Source: Phialophora verrucosa (Eukaryota; Ascomycota; Eurotiomycetes; Chaetothyriales; Herpotrichiellaceae). From it: a stretch of 64,000 bases of DNA. Location of the stretch: assembly GCA_002099365.1 (NCBI GenBank), contig MSED01000005.1, positions 186,001-250,000 of the forward strand, given 5' to 3'. Below the pieces are notes generated by a model that was not told the DNA's origin, did not search any database, and saw nothing but the letters and a program-made list of their open reading frames with translations. The position numbers and the translations under genes were made by a program. Of this stretch, positions 22,063-32,815 are shown in pieces. The stretch's first letter is position 1. Every line of letters begins with the position of its first letter.

Positions 22063-23787
22063 TCAGTCTTCCGTGTCATCGTCAAGGTCCAGCATCTTGC
22101 TCATGTACGGGCCATCGAGGGTATATCCAAGGCGCTCGTAATAGCTTCGCACACCGACTCCGCTGATCACGCTCAGCTTCTCACTTCCATGCTCATCGCG
22201 AGCGATTTTCTCCGCCTCTTTCATCAACAGAGTGCCGTAACCTTGATGCTGGAATCGGCTCTTTTCTCGACCATGGATCGGCACAGCCAGGCCATAGACG
22301 TGAAGTTCTCGAACGATGCTTGTTGGCTGACTGGTAAGTTCTGGTCGGAAGGTATGTGTATCTGAACACTTTCGCAACCGCAGCAACCCAATGAGGATAT
22401 CTTGCTTGGGGTCCTCGTAAGCAAGGAACGTTTCCCAGCCACCGTTGGCCATGTAGTCCCGTCTCACCAGTTCGACTTGAGACGGCCGGATCTTGTTTTT
22501 TACCTCGTTGATGCCGACCTCTCGGGTCCGCACATCACGACAAGTCGTGCCAAAGTCCTTCATGCGCGACAACGCCAGTTCTCGGAGATTGCCGTTCTCG
22601 ACACCAGAGGTCACCAACGGCATGGGTATATCGCGTTGGACGCGGTATATCCTCGTCCAAGGCGGCACAAGGGCCAGTATCCGTGCCACTAGGTCCACAA
22701 GAGCGTTCGGCGTATAATTTTTGAACCGGCCAGTCCGCCATAGTTCGTAGAGACCAGTACCTCGAATGACGAGCGTGGGATATATCTTCAGTCCATCTGT
22801 TCGGAAGTCGGGATTCTCGAAGTACTCCTGAAACTGAAAGATGTCTCTCTCCATACCAACATTGGGCAAATCAGGCATCATGTGCGAGACAACCTTGAAT
22901 CCGGCGTCCTTGCAGAATTTAAAGGCTTCAACGACCGCTGCGACCGTGTGGCCTCTATTGGTATCCCGAGCCACATCCTCGTACAGTGACTGTACGCCCA
23001 ACTCCAGGCGCGTGCAGCCATATCTTAGCATGTCGGAAAGATGATCGATTTGTCCAAAATCCGGTCTCGTTTCAATTGTGATGCCCACGCACTTGATGCT
23101 CGACATTTCTCCTGCCATGACAGCTTCGTCCACATTCTCTGTTTGGTACCCCGAGAGCGCATTGTGCAACTGGGCAACAAAGTTGTCCCGGTAGTCCTTG
23201 GGCAGCGACATGAATGTACCCCCCATAATGATGAACTCGACTTTGTCGACGCTGTGGCCAAGCGATTTGATTTGGTCGACCCTCCCACGGGCCTGCTCGA
23301 AGGGATCATAACGAGCGCGAATGGCCCGCATCGAAGTCGGTTCATATCCTGTGTAAGATTGCGTCGAATATTCGAAGTCGGAGTCTGGACCCCCGGGACA
23401 GTACACGCAAGCATGACCCGTCCAAGCAATGTGGGGACATCTGTGAGGCTTCGACATGACAGCAACCACCGCAATACCGGATGCTGTTCTTACCGGTTTA
23501 GCGATCAGCTTCGGCATAAGATGCTTCTTGTACTCTGGGGGCACCGCAGCAAGGATAGCAGTGAGAGGTGGTTGAGTGCTCAACCTATGCTTCTTCGCCA
23601 CATCTCCTCTCAGTCTGTTGAGATTGACATCTTTCTTCGGTTTCGCCTCATCAAGGCTTGCCTCATATTCCCGCACGAGGGCGCGAGCGATGTCATTACA
23701 GGCTTGCATGAAGCGAACACTTTCTGGGGGAAGTTTCTCATTCTTGCCCAGCTTGACTTTGGTGCGCATCACTGTCTCGGTCGCCAT
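22063..23787 (-). CDS. ELP3: Elongator complex catalytic subunit Elp3 (radical SAM and KAT domains)
   Basis: Catalytic subunit of Elongator, which installs the cm5 group on wobble uridines of tRNAs. A single-exon 574-residue ORF has the family's length. The radical-SAM cysteines are at 117, 127 and 130 (CPHIAWTGHACVYC), the unusual C-x9-C-x2-C spacing of Elp3. Other blocks include MGGTFMSLP, ITIETRPDF, LELGVQS and VSHMMPDLPNVGMERD. The C-terminal GNAT-like acetyltransferase has HQGYGTLLMKEAE and GVGVRSYYERLGY. All catalytic positions I can recognise are intact. The tail ends in an acidic DDDTED. Confidence 0.97.
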   Translation of the reverse strand: MATETVMRTKVKLGKNEKLPPESVRFMQACNDIARALVREYEASLDEAKPKKDVNLNRLRGDVAKKHRLSTQPPLTAILAAVPPEYKKHLMPKLIAKPVRTASGIAVVAVMSKPHRCPHIAWTGHACVYCPGGPDSDFEYSTQSYTGYEPTSMRAIRARYDPFEQARGRVDQIKSLGHSVDKVEFIIMGGTFMSLPKDYRDNFVAQLHNALSGYQTENVDEAVMAGEMSSIKCVGITIETRPDFGQIDHLSDMLRYGCTRLELGVQSLYEDVARDTNRGHTVAAVVEAFKFCKDAGFKVVSHMMPDLPNVGMERDIFQFQEYFENPDFRTDGLKIYPTLVIRGTGLYELWRTGRFKNYTPNALVDLVARILALVPPWTRIYRVQRDIPMPLVTSGVENGNLRELALSRMKDFGTTCRDVRTREVGINEVKNKIRPSQVELVRRDYMANGGWETFLAYEDPKQDILIGLLRLRKCSDTHTFRPELTSQPTSIVRELHVYGLAVPIHGREKSRFQHQGYGTLLMKEAEKIARDEHGSEKLSVISGVGVRSYYERLGYTLDGPYMSKMLDLDDDTED

Positions 23788-24326
23788 CTTGAAGCGATGC
23801 GGTCACCTCAGAGCCACAGGGCAAGATGGGGATGGTTATATAATAGGCGCAAGACAGCAGTCAGAGTGTAGGCTAGAAAAAACAAAGAATGGTACTCAGG
23901 GTGCCAGGAATCATAAATTTCGAGTCGATATTCGAGCCGCACATGCCGGCGTCTATGCCCCGCCGGAGGTCGCGCTCCTTCGTCACAGGCCCTCCGGGTA
24001 ACCTTCCTAGTCCACCAAGCGCTCCCACATCTTTTTAGACTTGGGCTTACTCGTAGCAATACTTGCAACCAGACGTGACAGAGCCGTTGCCGCGGGCTCG
24101 ACCTGGTTTGCGCAAAATATGATGTCGAGATAATTTGGGAAGATGACTCCCGACGCTGGGGATGAGAAAAAGCAACCCACTACACCGAGTATCGCGTCGC
24201 CAGTCTTCCCAAGACTACCTAGACCTCAATGCCTGATCTGAAGAGCGTCTTCTATATATTGGAAAGATAACGCTTAGCCCTCAGCCCATAACCCATTCTC
24301 CCCCTCCGCAATCCTTCTGAAACATC
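23788..24326. other. Intergenic, ELP3 promoter region
   Basis: Upstream of ELP3 and of the decayed dioxygenase gene. No gene seen. Confidence 0.5.
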
Positions 24327-25100
24327 ATGGTAACAATTACTAGAACCACTCTCACCAGCACTGGGAGCAGTGAGACTCCAGCTTATCCCAAGCCTTGGAG
24401 CTCTCCAGTATCCTCGGTCAAAATTTGGAACCTTCGACGTCACGCCATGCATTGGAAAGGAGTTCTCGAGCGTGAGTTTGGCCGTAGGGCTGCGTGCTCC
24501 CAACTCGTATGATTTCATTCGTGACCTTGCCATCACGGGTACGTGCCGTGTCTGCCCTTCTTCGCGCATGACGTTGGAATCCTGCCTTCACTGGCATGCC
24601 CAAAACAGTGCCGGATAGCGGTATCGTCTTCTTCAGGGGACGAACCGATCTCGCCAAAGATTTGGTGAAAAATTGACCCAGCGGCTGGGTTTGCTTTCCC
24701 GACCTCCCGCCGACTCGGGCCCAGATATCCATTCGTTGAGCAGGTAGGGTCGCAAGCTGGGCGGGTCCGACGACATGAACAGTGTGATCAGCCGCGAGCA
24801 AGCCAAGGACCTTTTCAAATCTCAGTACGAAAAGTACGCCGACAAGAAGCAGAACAGCAAACACGGATGGCACAGCTCATGTAAGATCCCGCACCAGCGG
24901 ACTTCAAGATTATGAGGGCCACGCAGCTTCCCAAGGCTGGTGGAGGTAATTAGAGAAGCATACATGATATCCCTTTCCAGAGCGCAACGCTTACCATTTG
25001 CGCAGACACGCTGTGGACGTCTAGCTACGAGTTGTGTGGCCGGATCTCGGTGTCGTGTCAGAAATTCTTCGCGAGCAAGTCCGGAAGGGATGCTCAGATG
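24327..25100 (+). pseudogene. Decayed TauD-type alpha-ketoglutarate-dependent (sulfonate) dioxygenase
   Basis: Pieces of a Fe(II)/2-oxoglutarate dioxygenase of the taurine/sulfonate group lie in order but in different frames. They are FGTFDVTPCIGKEF..LRAPNSYDFIRDLAIT; after a plausible intron (24539-24608), SGIVFFRGRTDLAKDLVK; then TQRLGLLSRPPADSGPDIH; then ISREQAKDLFKSQYEKYADK..GWHSS; then FKIMRATQLPKAGG; and after a second intron (24946-25005), DTLWTSSYELCGRISVSCQKFF. Lesions are a frame change near 24410, a 1-nt loss giving TGA at 24674-24676, TAG at 24745-24747, a frame change after 24879, and loss of the Asp expected in the HxD iron ligand (reads HSS). The C-terminal half with the second His and the Arg is absent. 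The gene is therefore broken and truncated. Confidence 0.85.
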
Positions 25101-25613
25101 ACTTGTGATAATATTTCGAGAGCTAGTCTTAGGGGCGCGCGGCATCGTTCATCTAAGTTTGAGGGCAGGGGAGAAAGAAAAGACGGCGGCTGTACCTTCT
25201 ATAGCGTTATTTCCTTTATCACACGATAAGCGCTCTCCTTGCTCCCTCAAATTCCCAGATGACAGACATTGACTCGGTCAGATCTGTAACTATGTAGAGT
25301 CGAACGGCGGGCTGAGGTCCCAGTGTGAAGAAATGATGAATAACAACAGTCATTAATTCCCGCCTTCGGGGCATTTGTCCTCTGGCCGTAACCCATCTGG
25401 TTTCATGACTACTCGAGACCATCGATTTGGCAAAGAGTCCCCAGAGCTATCTCGCTTGCACTGCTGATCCGCCGCCTGTTCTAGAGGCAAACATTCGTCA
25501 CTGTTGGGGTTTCTTGTTCCACCCATCTATCCCGCCTCTGCTGAAAGCTAGGCACAATACCCTCATTGTCAGTTGAGTGTGAAACTTCAGGAATCTGCAG
25601 TACTCATAACACA
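25101..25613. other. Intergenic, SDR2 promoter region
   Basis: Follows the dioxygenase remnant; no further dioxygenase sequence and no gene seen. Confidence 0.5.
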
Positions 25614-26648
25614 ATGTCTTCAAACCTCGAAGCAACCACCCTGTTCTCATGCAAGGGTCTGGTCGCTGTCATCACGGGCGGCAGCACCGGTCTGGGTCTT
25701 ATGATGGCCAAAGCCTTAGCACGAAACGGTGCGGCCATGGTCTTCATTCTATCAAGGCGTCTGGACGTGCTGGAAGCCGTGGCTAAAGAAATCGTACGAC
25801 CGCTACGATACTCTCATTGCTTTCCCCTTCCAACCCCCGACCGAGACGTCGGGAAGGAGGCTAACCTTACTCGCAAGGATTCCGAGACGATTTTCCCGAT
25901 CCAAGCAGATGTTGGCAACCAAGATTCCCTCATGCGAGCGGTTGCGCAGATCCGCCTCGAAACCAGCTTCGTGAACCTGGTCATTGCCAATGCAGGCATC
26001 GAAGGGCCCGCAACGTGGGATATGGGGCCTCAGACGCCTTTGTCCGAGGTTCAGTCGAGACTGCTGGCCATCTCCATGGCTGATTTCACCCATACCTGCC
26101 ATATCAACACCACGGCGGCATTTTACACGGCCATCTCGATGCTCGATCTCCTGGACGCCGGGAACAAGAAGGCGAATGTGCGCCAAACGAGTCAAGTGAT
26201 TGCCATTAGCAGTGCCGCCGCGTTCAGTCGCAAAATCAGCGCCGGATTCCCCTACTCCGCAAGCAAGGCAGCCGTGGTCCATATGTGGAAACAGCTGGCT
26301 ACTTTCTTGTCGCCGTATTCGATCCGCGCCAACGTTTACGCACCCGGCAGTAAGTCCGATGTGCAGCGAGAAGAAACAGAAGAAGAAGAAGAAGACACGT
26401 TCTGACTTATTGTGCTCCCCCCAGTCATATCCTCCGCCATGTCTGAACCGCTCCTCCACAGTTTCGGCACCGACGCTGAGACCGGAGGCCAAGTTTCAAG
26501 GTTTGAGATCCCCGTGTGCCGTGCAGGCACCGAAGAAGACGTGGCGAGCACGATCCTCTACATGGCTAGCAACGCTGGCGCCTTCTTACATGGAAGTGTG
26601 ATCCTATCAGATGGCGGAAGAACTTCCATTACGCCGGCGGCATATTGA
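25614..26648 (+). CDS. Short-chain dehydrogenase/reductase (SDR)
   Basis: NAD(P)-dependent oxidoreductase of unknown substrate. Exons 25614-26349 and 26425-26648 give 319 residues. Motifs: TGGSTGLG cofactor loop (about 21-28), an Arg pair after FILS (SRRLD) that suggests NADP, ANAGIEG, ISSAAAF, and the catalytic YSASK. The second exon supplies IISSAMSE and ends GSVILSDGGRTSITPAAY, the usual SDR substrate loop and C-terminus. If the intron is retained, the exon-1 frame continues into a GAA-rich stretch encoding a run of glutamates and stops at 26405, giving a protein without the last 75 residues. An in-frame ORF begins at 25566, but the ATG at 25614 has a better context and places the cofactor motif normally. 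Confidence 0.9.
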
Positions 26649-27902
26649 TCATTTGGCTTGCTCAGCGTGTGATTCACACAACGGGGAACGAGAGGCTTCT
26701 AGCATCGTGATATTCAGGACTCCCCGCTCGAACGCTGTTACGACAACCGAACACACACGGTGGCCATGTGTATATAGCTCAGAAGAGTCTTTTCCTGCGT
26801 CGAGTCCCAGCCCGATACTCCATTCGAAGCGCGCTGCGCATTACACGTCGCACCTTCTCGCGTTGCCTGCTGGACTGAGACCTGGACAAATGCAGCTGAA
26901 CGATAGGTTCCACCAAGAAAGTTGGCATTCCCAAACGCATTGACTCGACATCTCTCATGAATGTTCGTGCCCAATTAACCACCCGCGACCGTATAATTCT
27001 GCTTATCATGCCTAGCATTTAAAGGAGATAGGGCGTACAGTAAGGGCCCTAGCTGTGGGACCACCTCAGGTTTAAATACTCAGAGCGGTCCATCCTTACC
27101 GTCGCCAGCCAAGAGGAAATATTCCCATCTTGGAAAGGCATTCCACCAACCGCTCTCCCAGGCGCATATAGGAACATCTGGCGCAATGGAGTTTCGGTTA
27201 GCAGAGACAGACGCAAAAGTGACGCCTGTATAATGAGGCGCTGTGCGCCTTTACTTCCCGCCATCCGCAGTGCTCGAGAAGGTTCAGCCTGATGAAGCCC
27301 AAAGCCCCGGAAGCAGCAGCCCGGAACTGGACATGTCGCAGTGTAGTGCCTGCTTCGAGCTGAAAACCTGGTGATTGAGGCCCAAATGCGTCGAGCGGCT
27401 GTCCCCATCTATTTTTTACTTATCGACATTTGCGCGGTCAATTCACACCTCACCTGACAGGTAAGTAGGACTGAGAAAAAGTTGAGAGTCGGGAATTGCC
27501 ATCAGGTATATCAGCAAAAGTTGGTTGAAGCTGAGATAGACACCCATACATGACAGCTTCGAGAGGCTTATCATTGAACGCCGTGAATGTTTTGGTGATT
27601 GCGCAAGGGCTCCAAAGCAGCTGGGAGAGTGAATGTATTAATGTACTCACCAAGTGCGCCGGAGGTGGAAGTGCCTGAGTTGTGCTGGGACCTCATCGGC
27701 CAAATTGACCACATAGCGCCTAAAAGCGGCGTGGTCTGGGGAGTCCCGAAGGAGCTGCGAGCAACGCTGTCGCCGCCAAGGCGCAGCTCGAAGACGAACC
27801 GGGAGACCAGTCAATCAGCAACTTCAACGCCCGCTCAGTTGCACGAGCAATCAGTAGCTCTCCCTCGATTTGAGTCCGTCATCTCCTGAAGGTCTTGCTG
27901 AG
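26649..27902. other. Intergenic, no supported gene (1.25 kb)
   Basis: Contains only short unrelated ORFs. Presumably it includes the promoter of the succinyl-CoA ligase gene. Confidence 0.5.
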
Positions 27903-29018
27903 ATGCAAGCTCTCAAGACCTGCGCTCCCCGGGCGCTGCGATCTGCCTCCACTCGGAGCTATGCCACAGTCTCGTCGTCCTCCCCTTACGCCCAGACGCG
28001 GAACAACCTGAGAATCAATGCGGACACAAAGGTCCTCTTCCAGGGCTTTACGGGCAAGCAGGGCACATTCCATGCTCAACAGGCGATTGAGTACGGCACA
28101 AAGGTCGTGGGTGGAACGAACCCAAAGAGCAAGTCTTATCACATGGCCCCAACGTTGTGAAGCTGGGATTCTGACTGCGTACAGAGGCTGGGTCTCAGCA
28201 TCTCGGTCTTCCCGTCTTCAAGAATGTTTCGGATGGTGTGAAGGAAACCGGGGCCACAGCCAGTGTGATTTTTGTCCCTCCTCCGTTAGCAGCGGCTGGG
28301 ATCATGGAAGCTATGGAAGCCGAGATACCGCTCCTCGTCTGCATTACTGAAGGCATTCCCCAACACGACATGCTCAGAGTTACCGACGCACTGAAGACAC
28401 AAGGCAAGACTCGACTCGTCGGGCCCAATTGTCCTGTAAGAGCCCCGGTCATCTGTTGGACTGGCTCAGCTTACTGATCTGCTCTGCTCCTGACTATAAC
28501 AGGGTATTATTGCCCCCGGACAATGCAAGATTGGCATTATGCCTGGATTCATTCACAAGCGAGGACGAGTCGGCATTGTTTCACGATCAGGCACTTTGAC
28601 ATACGAAGCCGTCAACCAAACAACCCAAGCAGGCCTTGGCCAATCTTTGGTCGTGGGTATCGGAGGCGACCCTTTCAGCGGAACCAACTTCATTGACTGC
28701 CTGGATGTGTTCATGCAAGACGACGAAACGGAAGGAATCATTATGATTGGCGAAATCGGAGGTAGCGCCGAAGAGGACGCAGCAGAATTCTTGAAGAGTG
28801 AGAACAAGAAGAACAAGCCGGCGGTCAGCTTTATTGCAGGTATCAGTGCTCCTCCGGGGAGACGTATGGGTCATGCTGGTGCCATTGTCAGCGGTGGCAA
28901 GGGTGGCGCGGAATCCAAGATCTCTGCGTTGGAGGCCGCCGGAGTGGTCGTCGAAAGGAGTCCCGCTATGTTGGGCAAGTCCTTGCACGCACAGTTTGTG
29001 AGCAGAGATCTTCTATGA
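27903..29018 (+). CDS. LSC1: Succinyl-CoA ligase alpha subunit, mitochondrial
   Basis: TCA-cycle enzyme converting succinyl-CoA to succinate with NTP formation, in the mitochondrial matrix. Exons 27903-28128, 28185-28435 and 28503-29018 give 330 residues. The N-terminus (MQALKTCAPRALRSASTRSY) is a typical basic, Ser-rich presequence. CoA-binding GFTGKQGTFHAQQAIEYG, ITEGIPQHD, GPNCPGI and SRSGTLTYE follow, and the phosphorylated His lies in GRRMGHAGAIVSGGKG. The first intron begins GCAAGT instead of GT (28129-28184); only this splice restores the conserved TNPKKAG. The second intron is canonical. Confidence 0.96.
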
Positions 29019-29295
29019 GTCGGGCCGAGAGTGGAATGGTTGCTCAAATGAGGCTGTCTCAAGCGAAGCTGGCCATGTTTCGCAAGGCGACAGTTGATTG
29101 TATTCTTGATACCTCGAATGGCGTGTGTGTGACAACATTCTACATGCCCGCGCTTGTGATATAAACGATAACACCACAATTCTTATACATCTTTCTCTTG
29201 AGCGACGCCTTTGATCGCTCGATTGTCGATACTGAAACGCCGTTGAGATGCCTGGTTCTAGCTAGATTATCTCCACCGGGAGGAGTGCGTCGTGG

Positions 29296-29728
29296 CTACA
29301 GTGAGATTGCGCCCCGGCGACTTGCCCGGATATGCAACCAAGCCTGGAAGCCGCAAAACACAAGGAAAGCCTGTCCTTGATTTAGCATGAAGAAGAGTCC
29401 ACCTAGGCGAAGCAACTCACTGCATAGACCGCAACAGCTATGAAGACCGAGGCTGCGACTGCTGCGTTATCTTCAGGATCATCCTCCATTCCCATCATCA
29501 TGTGGTGATTCCTCTGTATATTTGTTGTCAGCTTCACATCCGCTCCATACATCTCTCGCTGTTTAGGGCAGGGCTCGTACCGAGAAGAGGCTGCCAATGA
29601 TGGAGAGGATGACGATCGCGAAGACTGACAGGACCGTGCTATCGAGGCGGTGTTAGCGAGGCATAACCATTCATGAAGAGGTGAGCTCACCAGCTCCATG
29701 CGTTGAAGGCGGATACGACGGGCTTCAT
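29296..29728 (-). CDS. V-type ATPase subunit f (small V0 membrane protein, RNASEK-related)
   Basis: Small subunit of the membrane V0 sector of the proton pump in vacuole and endomembranes. Four short exons (29691-29728, 29581-29638, 29421-29513, 29296-29370) join in phase to 87 residues. The start MKPVVSAFNAWSCTVLS, the motif DDPEDNAAVA between two hydrophobic helices, and VFCGFQAWL near the end align by eye with the yeast protein YPR170W-B, the V-ATPase f subunit, whose animal relative is RNASEK. Two transmembrane helices are evident. The last acceptor (AG at 29372-29371) was chosen over one 7 nt earlier because only it keeps phase. The gene is convergent with LSC1, leaving under 280 bp between stops. 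Confidence 0.88.
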
Positions 29729-30750
29729 CCTGATCGGTATTGTCGCAGGCGACTGCTGTGGTGGTTTCAAATTCCTCTCCTCGTAGGTGTTCGCTTGAGG
29801 GGCCCTTGAGGTCTACCTCACTCGGCCAAACGTTGTCCCCCGGTATTTGGTGCCTGCGGACGCGACCGTACTTGTTCGATGTTGGGCAGTGCTTCCCCGG
29901 AGCGCGGCGCTTCAATGTCCCTTGGCTTGGGCAAGTGCGAATACAGATCTGATCGAGATCGTGGACGTGATCGGAATTGGAGCCTCGAATAGACCGTTGA
30001 TCATCTAGACAGACATCATCCCGCTAGCGAGAGCTTGACCTGCACGAAGTCTCGCACCAGGTGACCATTGAGAACTGCAGCTCCTCGGTTGGGAAATCGA
30101 CGGAGTCTGTCCAAGAAGGAATTGCGGCAGTGCTGCTTCGATCCGCCGTACACTTGAACGACCTTGGGCTAGGAAACACCGCACAGGCACTCGATGCTAT
30201 GTTTGACAACCTATGAGAGTAAATCAAGCAAACACTTTTGAGTGTCTATTGGGCTCTCTATGGCAAATTGTGCTATATTGGGGTCAAACTAGGGGCCTTG
30301 GCTATGGTTGCTACGGTGAGGTGCAAACCAGCAGCACGTTATTTCTGCTGTCAGACCAAGGTCATCCTGGTCATTCTCTCGCGCTGGGGCTTCCGGTCAT
30401 TCTGGTCATTCTCAACACGAGGCCAACGCTGCCCAACTTGTCCGCGTTGGTCTTGTGTGGTCCATCGTGGCACCACTGCACATGACGTTGGCATCTGACC
30501 TCAGTTTCATTTCATCTAACGGTCATCTTGATTTACATACTCCATACGTCCGCTTTTTAAAAACTGTCTGTTCATACCCTCCTTGATACGGCTTGTTCGA
30601 TAGTCCCCATCGCGACAGTTGCGACCACTACTCTTTCCAGTCCGGCCAGCTGCCCCTATTCCATCACTAGCATTCGCACCTTTGACTTTTCTTGGGTTCT
30701 TCAACCGCATATAGGCACGGGGCCATAGCGTGCTCCCAGTCTGGCGCTTC
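29729..30750. promoter_or_regulatory. Divergent intergenic region, V-ATPase f / glucoside transporter
   Basis: About 1 kb with no supported gene; it must hold both promoters. The TCATCCTGGTCATTCTC and TCATTCTGGTCATTCTC near-repeats at about 30360-30415 are the only local structure noticed. Confidence 0.5.
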
Positions 30751-32815
30751 ATGAGTCGAAGTGGTCAGAGTTCCGACAACAGTGAGCGCTCTCCGCTTAT
30801 ACGGGGCGCCGACGGAGATGACGACATTCTTGAACAGAGTTTGAGAGGCAAAGGCCAGGATTCGGAGGAACCATACCAACCGGAAGAAGATTATTTCGGC
30901 CACACGTCCTCGGATGCCATCGATCTCGAGGGCTCAGAGGCCATCGAGAATAAGAGTTCTTTGTACCTCATCCTCCTCACAGTATGCATTGGCGGTCTGC
31001 AGATTGTCTGGTCGGTCGAGCTCTCCAATGGGTCTCCATATCTCCTCTCCCTGGGCATGAGCAAGGCTCTGCTTGCGTTCGTGTGGCTGGCCGGTCCATT
31101 GACTGGAGTGCTCGTGCAGCCGTACGTCGGCATCAAGAGTGACCGCTGCAGAATATCATGGGGCAGACGAAAGCCATTCATGCTTGCTGGTACGGTGGGC
31201 ACCATTGCATCTTCTATGATTCTCGCGTACGCAAGAGACATTGTCCGGGTCATTGGACGGTTTGGCACAGACGCACCATATGTGGGCGGTTACAAGGTCG
31301 GGACCATAATACTTGCCACAGTTATGATGTGGTGCTTGGACTTCTCCATCAATACAGGTCAGTCCGTCTTCGATGAAACCCGATCCCGTCTCACCATTTG
31401 CAGTACAAGCAGCAATTCGTGCATTTATCGTAGACAACGCCCCGTCTCATCAACAAGAATCGGCCAATGCTTGGGCATCCCGAATGAATGGCCTCGGCAA
31501 CGTTCTAGGCTACCTGTTTGGCTACCTGAATCTGCCCCGGTACTTCCACTTCTTCGGAAATACACAGTTCAAGGTCCTGGTTGTGCTGGCGTCGATTGCA
31601 TTGAGCTCGACTGTTTTGCTCAGCATTCTTTCCATCAAAGAACGGAATCCGCAGCTTGATCCCCCTTCCAAGGATGCTGAGGAAGGGGGAATCCTTGCGT
31701 TCTTCAGACAGGTCTTCAGTTCTATGCGCCGACTGCCGCCACAGATTCGCAAGGTGTGCGAGATCCAGTTTTTTCACTGGATTGGCTGGTTTCCCTTCCT
31801 CTTCTACATCACGACTTGGATTGGTCAGCTGTACGTCAACCCTTATTTGAAGCCCGGCATGTCCGATACAGATGTTGAACGCCTTTGGGGTGAAGCTACC
31901 CGCATTGGTACACTATCGCTCCTGATCTACGCGGTTGTATCTTTCCTGGCCAACATTATCCTCCCGTTCTTGGTGGTGCCAAGCTACAAGGTTCCAGACT
32001 CGGATTCGGATTCAGATAGTTTACCGCCACCGCCGATAACGCCGATCACTCCCACAACCCCAGTCGGTGTAAGGACCCCCGGAACACCATGGGGCGAGCG
32101 ACCTCCTACGAGTCGGTCTGGAACCAGTCAGTGGAAGCCCGGCCACCGTCCGCATACTCTCAGCCGATCCCAGACCAGTCTCTCGATCAACAGACCACTG
32201 AATACCCCAGGCCTGACCCGGCTCAACAACACTCCGGGTCTGAACCGACTCAACCGTAGTGAAAGATCCGAAACCGTGACCAGGTGGTTGGCCATGGTTC
32301 AGATTCCGGGGTTAACGCTACGCCGAGCGTGGCTTCTCGCACAACTCCTCTTCGCAGGGTGCATGTGGAGTACGCTGTTCATCTCCACACCCTTTGGAGG
32401 CTCGATCATGGTTGCCCTGGTGGGAATTTCCTGGTCGCTGTCGCTCTGGGCACCTTTCGCATTGATCTCCGGAGAGATTGCGAAGCGTGATGAGCGAAGG
32501 CGAAAGAAACATCGTGCGAGAATTGCCAACGGACAGGACGTGGACGAGGCCGAAGACAAGGAGAAGGATGAAGAAGATCAGGCGGGCATCATATTGGGTC
32601 TCCACAACGTCGCCCTCAGCGCGCCTCAAGTGCTCGCGACGTTGATCAGCAGTGCTATCTTCAAGCTACTCCAGAAACCGCGGAACGAGCCAGGGGATAC
32701 TAGTGTAGGATGGACTCTGCGGATTGGTGGACTTGCAGCATTGGTGGCGGTGTTTATAACCTCGCGGATGAAGGAGCCCGGCGACGAGAACGAAGAAGAG
32801 ATCATATCCCCGTGA
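30751..32815 (+). CDS. Sucrose/alpha-glucoside:H+ symporter, SUT1-like (MFS, GPH type)
   Basis: Plasma-membrane or vacuolar proton-coupled disaccharide transporter related to fission yeast Sut1 and plant SUTs. Exons 30751-31357 and 31404-32815 encode 672 residues. The family's signature region is present: VCIGGLQIVWSVELSNGSPYL with GSP, QPYVGIKSDRC and the GRRKPFM motif between helices 2 and 3, and FFHWIGWFPFLFYITTW. About twelve helices are expected. The central cytoplasmic loop is long and Ser/Pro/Thr-rich, with the near-repeats LNTPGLTRLN / NTPGLNRLN, and the protein is about 120 residues longer than Sut1. The N-terminus has SPLI and acidic stretches. The next gene on the same strand is a beta-glucosidase. 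Confidence 0.92.

Noticed and set aside
21617..22141. 174-codon plus-strand ORF between the siroheme gene and ELP3
   Set aside because: It starts on a non-conserved codon, has no motif, and its end is antisense to the ELP3 coding region.
24418..24873. 151-codon minus ORF with a hydrophobic start
   Set aside because: It is antisense to the recognisable dioxygenase fragments, which explain the sequence better.
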